Shown here piece by piece: positions 45,183-52,744 of a stretch of DNA of 64,000 nucleotides (position 1 is its first letter; every line of letters begins with the position of its first letter). Position numbers and translations under genes: made by a program. Below the pieces are notes generated by a model, which saw nothing but the letters and a program-made list of their open reading frames with translations, searched no databases and had not been told where the DNA came from. Source of the stretch: Halomarina rubra (GTDB lineage: Archaea; Halobacteriota; Halobacteria; Halobacteriales; Haloarculaceae); the NCBI RefSeq assembly GCF_023699475.1, contig NZ_JALXFV010000006.1:39076-103075 (forward strand), written 5' to 3'.

Positions 45183-45461
45183 TCAGTCACAGAGTGAAAG
45201 TGGACGACGATAGGGCTGTGAGTGTGGCCCGTGGCCAGCATCGTCGGCTTCCTCCCACGACTCAAGTCGTGGGCTTCCGCCTCGAATTTGTGTGATGTCG
45301 ACGGCGCCACACACCGGACAGGCTAGTTGGCCCTTCTTCGGCGTTGCCGCCTCACTGCGGCGGAACGTCACACCACAGCTCAGACACGACATCCGAACAC
45401 CATCAGTCGCTGGGCGGAGGTTCTCACGTGGGAGCGCCTTGTCGTCCGACCGTCCAGTCAT
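45183..45461 (-). pseudogene. Small zinc-ribbon protein gene, C-terminus rewritten by IS insertion
   Basis: The frame encodes 92 residues from ATG 45461 with two CxxC pairs (MSCLSCGVTFRRSE ... LACPVCGAVDITQI). It is a paralogue of the 45632-45814 protein, matching it up to the last zinc Cys pair. After that its tail (GGSPRLESWEEADDAGHG...) is translated from the end of the IS element, including the hairpin at 45254. The original C-terminus has therefore been replaced; since the zinc ribbon itself is intact, the product may still fold. Confidence 0.65.
45254..45273. repeat. IS hairpin upstream of tnpB
   Basis: Arms CCCACGAC and GTCGTGGG with a TCAA loop, related to the hairpins at 43803, 45572 and 61475. 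Confidence 0.68.
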
Positions 45462-45571
45462 AGCGACATTACTACGCACTGAGTGGGCAAAGAACCTGCA
45501 GGCAGAATCTGCTTTTCGCGGGCGGCTCTGAACGGTGGGCGTCGGGTCTTACAGAGATTCGAGGAGAACGC

Positions 45572-45591
45572 CCACGGCTTTAGCCGTGGGA
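45572..45591. repeat. Solo IS-end hairpin
   Basis: CCCACGGC-TTTA-GCCGTGGG with GGAGAAC before and GAGAATG after is a typical IS200/IS605 right end, but no transposase gene is attached. It is probably the scar of a lost element, between the two zinc-ribbon paralogues. Confidence 0.6.
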
Positions 45592-45631
45592 GAATGTCTG
45601 CGGCGTTTCGCGACCCGCTTCGGTTGTGTAC

Positions 45632-45814
45632 TCAAAGTTGGTAGATAATGCGCGTGCCACCACAGGATGGGCAGGCGAGTTCACCCTTGATGGGCGAGGA
45701 GACGTCGCGTCGAGGAAACGCCATTCCACAGTTGAGACAGGACATCGGCACACCAGTCGTGTTCGGGCGGAGGTCTGCACGGGGAAGCTTCAGGTCGTCG
45801 TGCTGTTCGGGCAT
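45632..45814 (-). CDS. Small zinc-ribbon protein
   Basis: A 60-residue protein. The start at ATG 45814 gives MPEQHDDLKLPRADLRPN; the frame is open to 45874 but that extension is not shared with the paralogue. Two CxxC pairs (MSCLNCGMAFPRRD ... LACPSCGGTRIIYQL) define one zinc ribbon. It is the intact paralogue of the interrupted gene at 45183. Function is unknown; small zinc proteins of this kind are abundant in haloarchaea. Confidence 0.65.
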   Translation of the reverse strand: MPEQHDDLKLPRADLRPNTTGVPMSCLNCGMAFPRRDVSSPIKGELACPSCGGTRIIYQL

Positions 45815-46067
45815 ACTGAAAGTACGTGGTCTGCCGCAGAAATACATTCCGAGAACAATCGTTAAGGCGTGCACTTATATCTCGATTAGAAGTGCAAATG
45901 GCAAATGTATAGTGGCAATTGATTCTGAATGTCCACGCAAAACCCAAATTCCAAACGAGCGTCGTGTCCAGAAAGAGGGCATCTAGCTACGCCAGACCGT
46001 CTTGTTCAGACGTGGGTTTCTGTCGGGTGAACAAAGGTATAATATGAGTCGTGCCATCGGACAACAC

Positions 46068-46565
46068 ATGTCGCCAAGCAAGTATGACCGGCAGCGGCCA
46101 CGGTCGGCGAGCAGTGAGGCGGACGACCTCGATCAAACGCCCATCGAAGAGGAAGGGGAGGGGCCAACATTCGAGGGACTCGTCGACGAGCGTGTCGAGG
46201 GGCGAGTTGCAGAGTTGGAATCAGAAATCGACGACCTCAGAGAGGAGATCGAAGCAGTCGACAACTTCGCTCGTATCAGCCTGAACGAGCGGAAGGTGAA
46301 ACAGAACGACGTGAAACTCTCGGAGTTCTCGGATTCACTCACCGGATTCGCGGAGAAGGCGTTCAACAAGCTCAACACACTCGAACGGCGCATCGATACT
46401 CATGCTCTCCTCCTCGCGGCGCTTGTCGAGGCTCAAGAGGACGCCGACGTCTCATCGGTCCACAAGCATCAATCCGAGCGACTGGTGATGGACGCCACAC
46501 CGGACGAGCGGCTCAAGGCTGCCGTCGAAGCCCAGGCGAGCGCGCAGGTGGCCGACGACGACTGA
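46068..46565 (+). CDS. Acidic coiled-coil protein, unknown function
   Basis: A 165-residue protein. A TATA-like GGTATAATATG (46036-46046) ends 22 bases before ATG 46068, so this start is preferred to the in-frame ATG inside the box (46044). The central part is a long coiled coil (VAELESEIDDLREEIEAVDN, then LSEFSDSLTGFAEKAFNKLN). The C-terminus is Ala-rich and acidic (EAQASAQVADDD). No catalytic motif is seen. It runs tail to tail with the ferredoxin gene, 13 bases apart. Confidence 0.6.
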   Translation: MSPSKYDRQRPRSASSEADDLDQTPIEEEGEGPTFEGLVDERVEGRVAELESEIDDLREEIEAVDNFARISLNERKVKQNDVKLSEFSDSLTGFAEKAFNKLNTLERRIDTHALLLAALVEAQEDADVSSVHKHQSERLVMDATPDERLKAAVEAQASAQVADDD

Positions 46566-46578
46566 CGAGTGTCGTCGC

Positions 46579-47061
46579 TCACACTTCTCGTTCGCCAACG
46601 ACCGTCTGCAGGTACTCCGAGCGGCGGGCGTCGTAGACGAGTTTGACCTCGTCGCTCGTCGGCTTGCCAACGCACGTGAGTCTAATATCCATCTCCTCGA
46701 CCTCTTCGTCGGTCAGAAAGAGGTTCATATCCATTTCGACGTTTCCCTCGATGAGATACGCACAGCAGTTCGCACAGGACGCCGCGCGACACTCGAATGG
46801 CCATGCAAGCCCCGAATCTTCGGCCCCATCGAGGACGTACTCGGTCTGGTCGATTTCGATGACCCCATAGTAAGCCTCGTCAAGGTCGGCCGCGGCCGCC
46901 TTCTCGAACAGATCCTCGTCGTCGCAACTCCACCCACGTCGCTCCAAGACGCCGTAGGAGAGATACTTCAACGTCGTTGACTTGGACTTCTCTGCACCCT
47001 CCAATCGTCGATCACCCCCCTTTCCCGCTTTGATGTTCGGGAGGCGCTTGTCTTCAGACAT
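46579..47061 (-). CDS. 2Fe-2S ferredoxin, halobacterial type
   Basis: A 160-residue protein. The cluster ligands are in 'WPFECRAASCANCCAYLIEG' (CX4CX2C) and the distant Cys in 'IRLTCVGKPTSDEVKL'. An acidic helical insertion before the cluster (DLFEKAAAADLDEAYYG) is the mark of halobacterial ferredoxins, which are longer than plant types. The Lys/Gly-rich N-terminus (NIKAGKGGDRRLEGAEKSKS) is longer than in the best known examples. It transfers electrons in the cytoplasm, for example for 2-oxoacid oxidoreductases. A TTAAGTACTT-type TATA box lies about 25 bases upstream at 47081-47092 on the minus strand. Confidence 0.9.
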   Translation of the reverse strand: MSEDKRLPNIKAGKGGDRRLEGAEKSKSTTLKYLSYGVLERRGWSCDDEDLFEKAAAADLDEAYYGVIEIDQTEYVLDGAEDSGLAWPFECRAASCANCCAYLIEGNVEMDMNLFLTDEEVEEMDIRLTCVGKPTSDEVKLVYDARRSEYLQTVVGEREV

Positions 47062-47080
47062 ATGGTATCAAATGGCAGAG

Positions 47081-47092
47081 AAGTACTTAATT
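47081..47092 (-). promoter_or_regulatory. TATA box of the ferredoxin gene
   Basis: On the minus strand AATTAAGTACTT is centred about 25 bases before the start codon at 47061, giving a leaderless transcript. Confidence 0.5.
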
Positions 47093-47251
47093 TGCCGGCT
47101 GGCTGAGCAGGCCACGACCCCGGTGAGAGAAAACAATATCGACCGAGATGAGGCCGTGTGTATCCGACCACGGGTTGATACACCGGATATTTCGTCCGAG
47201 TCACCGAGCAACGACGAACATACAGGAAGTCAGTCGACGGTTGTCGGCCGC

Positions 47252-48082
47252 TTACCAATCGAGGAGTGTTGCTGAGACCGACTGCTCCTCACCGGTGTCG
47301 ACGACTGCCACATCGGCGACCATAGCACCACAGTCCTCGCAGACGGCGGCAGCGAGGCGATGAGGCTTTTGACAACACGGGTCGACCCGTTCTGTCTCGA
47401 GCGCAAGTGTCGCCTCACACGCCGGACAGCGCTCCAGACAGAGTCGCAGTGCGCGGAGTGTATTTCGGCGGCGGTCACGGTCGAACTCACTCCACGCTTT
47501 GACGCGTTCGTTGAGGAGTGTGGCTCCAGCGACGTCTGCAGCGAGGGTCTCCGTTGACCCCCACTGCATCGAGGAGGTCCCATCGAGAACGAACGAGGTC
47601 TCACCGAGTTGGGAAACCGTCGCTGCATCGAAGGCCTCGGCGACTGCGTCGCTATCGATACCTCCCTCCAACAGGGCACTGGTCCGCTCGTTCCATTCCT
47701 CTTGGACGTCCGCTGCGAGCATTGGCCCGTCTGGTGTATCTAAGAGAATTCCAGCATCGACGAGTGGCTTCCCAGTCTGTGTAGATCCTCGCGTGGAGAC
47801 GTCACTCTCTACACTGGGCGCTTTCCCGAACACGCCGAGCAACCACGGCGGGAAGTATCGTTTCGTGAGTGCAGGCGTTCCCGGAATCAGATACCCACGG
47901 AGGTAGATGACCACACCCCCGAGCGAGAACGCAACCAATCCAATGGCGGGTGTCGTGAGAGCGGCGAGAACAAGCGCACAGACCCCCACGATGACGCCGT
48001 TGATCACCGTGCAGGGCCCACAGCGGTTCTCGCCAATATACTCCGGCTGGCGAACCCTGGCTATCACGGCGGAGGTGTCCAT
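47252..48082 (-). CDS. Membrane protein with C-terminal zinc-binding domain, unknown function
   Basis: A 276-residue protein. The ATG at 48082 (MDTSAVIARVRQPEYIGENR) is preferred; the frame opens at 48121. Two membrane helices (VINGVIVGVCALVLAALTTP and AIGLVAFSLGGVVIYLRGYL) are followed by a cytoplasmic domain with Cys pairs near the end (CLERCPACEATL ... VDPCCQKPHRLAA ... CEDCGAMVADVA). The Cys spacing suggests two zinc sites. I do not recognise a characterised family. Confidence 0.65.
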   Translation of the reverse strand: MDTSAVIARVRQPEYIGENRCGPCTVINGVIVGVCALVLAALTTPAIGLVAFSLGGVVIYLRGYLIPGTPALTKRYFPPWLLGVFGKAPSVESDVSTRGSTQTGKPLVDAGILLDTPDGPMLAADVQEEWNERTSALLEGGIDSDAVAEAFDAATVSQLGETSFVLDGTSSMQWGSTETLAADVAGATLLNERVKAWSEFDRDRRRNTLRALRLCLERCPACEATLALETERVDPCCQKPHRLAAAVCEDCGAMVADVAVVDTGEEQSVSATLLDW

Positions 48083-48226
48083 CGAGTGTCCATTTATCGC
48101 GCGCACGATAAGTGGTGGCAAACATCAGACAATACCGTACACTCCGGTCGACGATTGTTACTGTTGTTCACTACTGTTCGTAGTTCTAGAAAAATACTGA
48201 TTAGCTGACGACTGTGGGTTGTTGGC

Positions 48227-48538
48227 ATGTCTCTATTCGACGTGCTTGGGAGCAAGCCACGACTCCGAATCATCCAAGAGTTGACCACCGAGCCACGATA
48301 CGTCTCAGAGCTCGCCGAACGCGTGGGTATGGACGGGAAGAGCGCTGTCCATCACCTCAACGTGCTGGAAGAAGCTGGCATCGTCGACAGCTACCGGACG
48401 AGTCGTCGAAAGTACTACCGTCTGCGTCGCACCGTCGAGTTTAGCGCCTCACCACCCCCAAGCCGGTCGTTCTGTCTCTACACTGGCGACACCATCGAAC
48501 CGACCGAGACCGAGACCGAGACACTTTCGGCAAACTGA
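48227..48538 (+). CDS. ArsR-type winged-helix transcriptional regulator
   Basis: A 103-residue protein. 'SLFDVLGSKPRLRIIQELTT' and 'YVSELAERVGMDGKSAVHHL' are a standard ArsR/winged-helix N-terminal pair; 'SRRKYYRLRRTVEFSASPPP' follows as the wing and tail. This is the compact haloarchaeal HTH type with a short effector tail. It is divergent from the membrane zinc protein gene, 144 bases away. Target genes are unknown. Confidence 0.85.
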   Translation: MSLFDVLGSKPRLRIIQELTTEPRYVSELAERVGMDGKSAVHHLNVLEEAGIVDSYRTSRRKYYRLRRTVEFSASPPPSRSFCLYTGDTIEPTETETETLSAN

Positions 48539-48607
48539 GTCACTCAATAGTCGACTCCCGATCGAACGACGCAAATTGGCCGGCCAGCATTTCTGTCCCT
48601 CGACGCC

Positions 48608-48808
48608 TCACCAGCGTTCGCCATCCTGAGAGAGGACGACGCCGAGGTCGGTCTGGCACTCCGCACAGAACGGCTGGGTTCCGGGATTCCGCTCATCACA
48701 GACCGGACAGACGACGAACTCGTGGCTCGTTGGACCGAAGGCTACGACAACCCAGAGTGCAACGACAGCACCGATGCACCCGACGATCAACACTCCTGAG
48801 AGCGTCAT
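48608..48808 (-). CDS. Small membrane protein with zinc ribbon
   Basis: A 66-residue protein. ATG 48808 is chosen because it precedes a membrane helix (MTLSGVLIVGCIGAVVALWV); the longer frame to 48967 adds 53 residues with no features. A C-terminal zinc ribbon (CPVCDERNPGTQPFCAECQT) follows. Function is unknown. It ends 69 bases after the end of the ArsR-type gene, tail to tail. Confidence 0.6.
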   Translation of the reverse strand: MTLSGVLIVGCIGAVVALWVVVAFGPTSHEFVVCPVCDERNPGTQPFCAECQTDLGVVLSQDGERW

Positions 48809-49009
48809 TGTGACCTGTGCCTCGCGTGTACCGAGGTCTGTTCGGGCGCACCAAATCCATGGTGCATGGTCGCACAGAACATGGGGTGCTGTCACAGAGG
48901 CTTCAGATAATGGTTTCGTCAGCACGGAATCGAGACTGTCTCTAACGGACGAGAGACGCACTCTCATCGCCGTGTCGAGGATTATAGGTCAGGAGTCCAT
49001 ACACCGAGT

Positions 49010-49300
49010 ATGCCGGAACTCCCGAACAACGAGTCGAACGATCAGCGAATCGTGACCGACGGCTATTTCGAACGGGAGGTGCGCCTCTCACGGAAGGCGA
49101 CCGCGACCTTCCTGCGGGAACTCGCCGACCAGGTCGAGGACGGCAACGAACTCACAGTGTCCAGCGACGACTGGGAGATTCCATTCACCTTCGGCGAACC
49201 CATTGAGGTCGAAGTGGAGTTCATCGGCGAACGAAAGCGAGAACTCGAAATCGAGTTGGAGTTCGAGTGGGACGAGGACGACCACCTCAGCATCCAGTAG
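49010..49300 (+). CDS. Amphi-Trp domain protein
   Basis: A 96-residue, highly acidic protein with the beta-alpha-beta pattern of amphi-Trp proteins (FEREVRLSRKATATFLRELA, then VSSDDWEIPFTFGEPIEVEV) and an alternating Glu C-terminus. The family is common in halophiles and has no known activity. Its stop codon (TAG at 49298) lies inside a copy of the palindromic repeat that separates genes in this part of the window. Confidence 0.78.
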   Translation: MPELPNNESNDQRIVTDGYFEREVRLSRKATATFLRELADQVEDGNELTVSSDDWEIPFTFGEPIEVEVEFIGERKRELEIELEFEWDEDDHLSIQ

Positions 49301-49322
49301 ACGTGTGCCGCGAGGGTATCGA
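49297..49322 (+). repeat. Palindromic repeat family, B-type half
   Basis: GTAGAC-GT-GTGCCGCGAG-GGTATC matches the right half of the element at 51541-51648. Its first bases hold the TAG stop of the amphi-Trp gene. Confidence 0.68.
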
Positions 49323-49340
49323 TAGGGTGATCTGAATTTA

Positions 49341-49577
49341 CTATTTTCGCATATCAAAGCAGGCTAACCCAACCAATCCAATAACCATCGTAATCGCTAG
49401 GCACAGAACTACGATTAGATTTTCACTCAGTCCAGAACTCACGAGATGGACACCATACAAGGAACCGATTAGAACTCCCAGCACTGCGAGAACTGGTATG
49501 CCGATATATAGGTGCCAAGGATTGTTCCATGCCTCGTTGTCGAATCCGACCAATCTAGCTCGTATCGAATCTGTCAT
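49341..49577 (-). CDS. Small membrane protein
   Basis: A 78-residue protein with two membrane helices (HLYIGIPVLAVLGVLIGSLY and LIVVLCLAITMVIGLVGLAC). Composition is lower in GC than its neighbours. No family is recognised. It is framed by two halves of the palindromic repeat (49297-49322 and 49638-49676), like other genes in this stretch. Confidence 0.55.
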   Translation of the reverse strand: MTDSIRARLVGFDNEAWNNPWHLYIGIPVLAVLGVLIGSLYGVHLVSSGLSENLIVVLCLAITMVIGLVGLACFDMRK

Positions 49578-49637
49578 AGACCGAGATATACAGTGGCATT
49601 GGACTTAATTATAGGTCAGTGGTCAGGTCCACCGCGG

Positions 49638-49676
49638 TGATAGACCCACGCTCTCTGTCTACCAACACCGGCAAAC
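49638..49676 (+). repeat. Palindromic repeat family, A-type half
   Basis: TAGACCCACGCTCTC-TGTCTACCAACACCGGC matches the left half of the element at 51541. The sequence after it (to about 49760) has only a weak B-like remnant (GCGGTAGCAGACC). Confidence 0.72.
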
Positions 49677-49810
49677 GATGCAACCCAAGTTGAGAACCAC
49701 CCTGTGACCCTCTCCTGCGGACCGACTTGCGGTAGCAGACCGAGAGATAGCGACGCTCAGACTAGTGGAGTAATGCTAAGAGTAATATGTTGGTCTGTGC
49801 AAATGAGGAT

Positions 49811-50368
49811 ATGACCGAAGACCCAGCGGTCGACGTGAACAAGCGCGTCACTGAAGAGTGGGTGAAGGAGACAACGCCCGGTGAGCGCGTCCACACGGTC
49901 ATGAAGCGGACGTACGAGCCTCAGACGGTCGCAACCATCGCCGAGCGTGCACAGACGACTTCGACGACCGCGCGCAAGCACCTCCGCACACTCGTTGAGG
50001 ATGGGTTCGTCGACGAGATCACGTTCGACGACGACCGTGGCTCCTGGTATAAGCGTGCGAACCGCTCTGTCGTCCTCGAACGTGCCCACCGCCTGCTCGA
50101 CGAGGTCGACGAGGAGACGCTCACAGCGCGGGTAACCGAAATGCGTGAGACGGTCCGGGAGTTCGAAGACCGGACGAACGCGGAGTCACCGGAAGCGGCG
50201 GTCATCAACGGCGCGACGCTGGACTCGGCCGAGATAACAAAGTGGCAGACAACGCGTCGGAACCTGAAGCTCGCGCGGGCGGCGCTCGCGCTCGCCGACG
50301 CTGAAGACGTCGTCGGAAATGATGATGCGGCTGGCGACCGAGGCGAGTCGAGAGGAGTCGTCAGCTGA
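49811..50368 (+). CDS. Haloarchaeal HTH protein, first gene of a two-gene module
   Basis: A 185-residue protein from ATG 49811 (a start at 49787 is possible). The winged-helix part is 'EPQTVATIAERAQTTSTTAR' then KHLRTLVEDGFVDEI, with a wing at 'FDDDRGSWYKRANRS'. A helical C-terminal half (LERAHRLLDEVDEETLTARV, then KLARAALALADAEDVVGNDD) is likely for dimerisation. It precedes the partner gene by four bases, and the same two-gene arrangement occurs at 61557-62531. It is likely the DNA-binding, autorepressing member of the pair. Confidence 0.72.
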   Translation: MTEDPAVDVNKRVTEEWVKETTPGERVHTVMKRTYEPQTVATIAERAQTTSTTARKHLRTLVEDGFVDEITFDDDRGSWYKRANRSVVLERAHRLLDEVDEETLTARVTEMRETVREFEDRTNAESPEAAVINGATLDSAEITKWQTTRRNLKLARAALALADAEDVVGNDDAAGDRGESRGVVS

Positions 50369-50372
50369 CACG

Positions 50373-50837
50373 ATGAGCGCTCAGGAGCCCCACTCGCTAC
50401 GTGGCAGTATCGACCCCGACGTACTCTATGATATCCAGATCGAGTTCGAGCGGCTCGAACCACTCGCCTCGGGGGAGTACGACGACTTCATCAACCCAGA
50501 CAAGCTGCTTCTCCGGCTCAGCGATGGTATCGGTGACGCCGAGTGCGCGACCATAAGCGTGCACTGGTCGGTATCCAACGAGTACAACATCCATTATACG
50601 GACTCAGCGGATCGCAACTTCCGCTGGGACATCCATCCGAATGACTACACAGCGCCGTCAGGCGATGCCCACTTTCACCCGCCGCCGGACGCGTCGAACG
50701 ATGACGACGACGTTGAGGAGTCATGCATCCGCGTCACCGAAATCATCCTCGTGACGCGGGCGATCCATCAGCTGTGGCGAGCAGCGTACGATGCCGAGTC
50801 GTTTGACCCGGTAAACGACGCCAACAACCCTCCATGA
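50373..50837 (+). CDS. W/H-motif partner protein of the HTH module (toxin-like candidate)
   Basis: A 154-residue protein from ATG 50373; an in-frame ATG at 50319 would overlap the HTH gene. It contains 'ISVHWSVSNEYNIHY' then 'RNFRWDIHPNDY' and 'DAHFHPPPD'. The same pattern (W, H-Y, R-W-D-x-H-P-N, H-F-H-x-P-P) occurs in the second-locus partner at 61557. A His-rich motif of this kind suggests metal- or RNA-linked catalysis and is reminiscent of TumE/DUF6516 toxins, but that link is inferred by pattern only. A clear terminator follows 74 bases later. Confidence 0.65.
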   Translation: MSAQEPHSLRGSIDPDVLYDIQIEFERLEPLASGEYDDFINPDKLLLRLSDGIGDAECATISVHWSVSNEYNIHYTDSADRNFRWDIHPNDYTAPSGDAHFHPPPDASNDDDDVEESCIRVTEIILVTRAIHQLWRAAYDAESFDPVNDANNPP

Positions 50838-50911
50838 GACCCGACAGGTCCTGAGAGCCGAGCGGCCGTAGCGAGCGGCGCGTATGGGCTTGACGTGCTA
50901 CTGATGGCCGA

Positions 50912-50932
50912 CCGCTAGAGCGGGGGTTTTTT
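50912..50932 (+). terminator. Terminator after the HTH/partner module
   Basis: CCGCT-AG-AGCGG forms a five-base stem, followed by GGG and six T residues. It lies just before a B-type repeat half. Confidence 0.55.
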
Positions 50933-50945
50933 GACTCGATTCGCG

Positions 50946-50983
50946 GTGACGCAGCTGGTAGACCCGTGCCGCGAGTGTATCAG
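50946..50983 (+). repeat. Palindromic repeat family, B-type half
   Basis: GTGACGCAGCTGGTAGAC then CCGTGCCGCGAGTGTATCAG. It stands 52 bases before the start of the next small gene. Confidence 0.72.
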
Positions 50984-51035
50984 CAGATGATCCCTCCGAT
51001 ACTCTATTAACAGAGAGACGAACACTCTCAAATAG

Positions 51036-51545
51036 ATGAGGTTCCGTACCATCGTCGTGGCTCTGACGATGCTTCTGGTTCTACTTTTCGTCGTGGTCAG
51101 TGGCGTTCCCTGGTGGTACGAAGGGTGGAATACTCCCGATACCATCGCGTACAACGGCAACTTTTCGACCGAAAACGGCGACTTCAGTCTGAACGGGACG
51201 ATTTCGAACAACAAGATTCAGTCCGACCCTCCAACATATCACAACGTTTCTGTATACTTGTATAGCGAATCAGGTCGATTACTCGGAACGACTGACGTTG
51301 GCACGTTGGAGTACAGCGCGAACGTCTCAATCACCACCGACGAGCGTCCTCACTACATAATTATTGACACTCCCGACTTTTGGGAGTCCTCGAATGTCGA
51401 TGTTAGTTACTACAAGGCGGAACCCACTGGGGAATACACCGAGCGTGGAGTAACCGCGAGGGCCGATTTGCCAGTCAGACCCCAAAGCAGCACGACTCCA
51501 CACTCGATCGCATCTTCTCCGTTATCAAATGGCCAGCTGCGTTAG
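51036..51545 (+). CDS. Secreted or membrane-anchored protein, unknown function
   Basis: A 169-residue protein. The N-terminus (FRTIVVALTMLLVLLFVVVS) is a signal anchor. The mature part has beta-rich stretches with several N-glycosylation sites (GNFSTENGDFSLNGTISNN, YHNVSVYLYSESG). No family is recognised. Its TAG stop (51543-51545) lies inside the A half of a palindromic repeat. Confidence 0.6.
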   Translation: MRFRTIVVALTMLLVLLFVVVSGVPWWYEGWNTPDTIAYNGNFSTENGDFSLNGTISNNKIQSDPPTYHNVSVYLYSESGRLLGTTDVGTLEYSANVSITTDERPHYIIIDTPDFWESSNVDVSYYKAEPTGEYTERGVTARADLPVRPQSSTTPHSIASSPLSNGQLR

Positions 51546-51648
51546 ACTCACGCTCTGTGTCTAACAACACCGGCAAACACTGAGCGTCGTTGATTTCAGG
51601 CCGACTCGGGGTGATTCAACTGTTAGACACGTGCCGCGAGTGTATCAC
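51541..51648 (+). repeat. Palindromic repeat, complete copy (A half plus B half)
   Basis: The 108-base element starts GTTAGACTCACGCTCTGT and ends GTGCCGCGAGTGTATCAC. The ends are imperfect inverted repeats of each other: the reverse complement of the B end reads GATACACTCGCGG..., against TAGACTCACGC... in A. Internal GTCTAAC (51559-51565) and GTTAGAC (51622-51628) are perfect inverted heptamers. This is the reference copy for the family. Confidence 0.75.
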
Positions 51649-51702
51649 TGCATGATAATCGGACCCGAAAGCTGATTGTGTACTGAGGGGAATGTTCGGC
51701 TC

Positions 51703-52311
51703 ATGGTCCCCACCAACGCCCAGCGGCTCGTCCTCTTAGTTGTCTGTGTTGTCTTCACAGCTGGCTGTGTCGGGTTTGGAGGTACTCCGTCATCGACAAC
51801 GACCGCAGCATCCCCAATCAACGTCGGAGACACGACGTTCGGGTTTGACCCAGCGTATGCAACTGACGAGGATGGGGAGACTGACTACTTCGAAGGAAAC
51901 GCAGACACCCGCGAGGCCACGCGTGTTGTCTGGTCAGACGACCAGATTACGGTTTCTGGGCTCACTGTCGGCATCGGTGACCAGAACTGTATCGACGTCC
52001 AACTCACAGAGGCGCGAGCGGTGAACGAGACCACGCTCCACGTCGTCGTTGAGAACGACGCCGTTGTCCCATCAGACAAGAGCGGTTGCAACGGAACAGC
52101 TGCTCCGTATGAATACCGAGCCGAAATCACTGTTTCTGGAAGCTCCCCAGAGCACGTCATCGTCACTCACAGGGATGCAGGGAACGGAGAGACGCAGTTC
52201 GAGACCGGTGTTCGACCCGCACAGAACGGTACGGTCATTCCGCCAACACGGGACGCTCGAACTGACGAGTCAACGATAACCACGAGCAAGCCTTCAATCT
52301 CCAAACGTTAG
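51703..52311 (+). CDS. Lipoprotein, unknown function
   Basis: A 202-residue protein from ATG 51703. The signal peptide ends in a lipobox (VLLVVCVVFTAGCVGFGG, Cys at about residue 21). The mature part is acidic with a Thr/Ser-rich linker (TPSSTTTAASPI) and one Asn-X-Thr site (ARAVNETTLHVVVE). It is exported and attached to the outer face of the membrane. The TAG stop (52309-52311) is inside an A-type repeat half. Confidence 0.68.
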   Translation: MVPTNAQRLVLLVVCVVFTAGCVGFGGTPSSTTTAASPINVGDTTFGFDPAYATDEDGETDYFEGNADTREATRVVWSDDQITVSGLTVGIGDQNCIDVQLTEARAVNETTLHVVVENDAVVPSDKSGCNGTAAPYEYRAEITVSGSSPEHVIVTHRDAGNGETQFETGVRPAQNGTVIPPTRDARTDESTITTSKPSISKR

Positions 52312-52332
52312 ACCCACGCTCTGAGTCTATCG
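52307..52332 (+). repeat. Palindromic repeat family, A-type half
   Basis: GTTAGACCCACGCTCTGAGTCTATC; the TAG inside it is the stop codon of the lipoprotein gene. No B half follows; the convergent small gene ends 20 bases on. Confidence 0.7.
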
Positions 52333-52351
52333 CTCGACGCTTACCACGAGT

Positions 52352-52624
52352 CTACTGACTTCGTCGCCACCGAGAGACCCCAATTCCGAGACAAACTAAT
52401 CCCACCACTATCGGCAGTGTTGCGACCTGAGCGACGCATCCATTCCCGTATGCGACGCCGAGGGCGAGAGGGTTCACGATAACATAGCGAATCCCAGTTG
52501 GGCCGTCATACCCCCCGACAGGCCCGCACGCCGCACTGTACGTGAGAATGGTACTGAGTAAGAAGATGATTCCAGCAACGACGAAGCCGCGGGGCCGGAG
52601 AGCGGAGGACTGGCGGGTAGCCAT
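52352..52624 (-). CDS. Small membrane protein
   Basis: A 90-residue protein with two membrane helices (FVVAGIIFLLSTILTYSAAC and ATLPIVVGLVCLGIGVSRWR) joined by a short outside loop. No family is recognised. It lies between two A-type halves of the palindromic repeat (52307 and 52690). Confidence 0.55.
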   Translation of the reverse strand: MATRQSSALRPRGFVVAGIIFLLSTILTYSAACGPVGGYDGPTGIRYVIVNPLALGVAYGNGCVAQVATLPIVVGLVCLGIGVSRWRRSQ

Positions 52625-52689
52625 GCAATAGTTTGTGTGTTAGCTGTAGTGAACGTTCCGACGAACTGGAACACAACAGCGGGCCGTCC

Positions 52690-52727
52690 GATAGACCCAC
52701 GCTCTGCATCTAACAAAACCGGCAATC
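52690..52727 (+). repeat. Palindromic repeat family, A-type half
   Basis: ATAGACCCACGCTCTGCATC then TAACAAAACCGGC; close to the 51541 A half. It is followed by the end of the acetyltransferase gene, with no B half. Confidence 0.7.
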
Positions 52728-52744
52728 GATGCGAGCAGCTTCTT

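Larger units (their letters stand above)
43796..45285 (-). mobile_element. IS1341-type (IS605 family, TnpB-only) element
   Basis: This segment holds a TnpB gene bracketed by hairpins of the same type: CCCACGAG-TGAA-CTCGTGGG at 43803 and CCCACGAC-TCAA-GTCGTGGG at 45254. No TnpA transposase is present. It entered beside a small zinc-protein gene, whose C-terminus it rewrites. The exact ends could not be fixed because IS605-type elements leave no target duplication. Confidence 0.75.

Noticed and set aside
50946..50983. Possible tRNA-like structure in the B half of the repeat (CAGCTGGTAGAC resembles a D-loop)
   Set aside because: No acceptor stem, anticodon arm or T-loop (GGTTCGANTCC) follows; the match is part of the palindromic repeat family.
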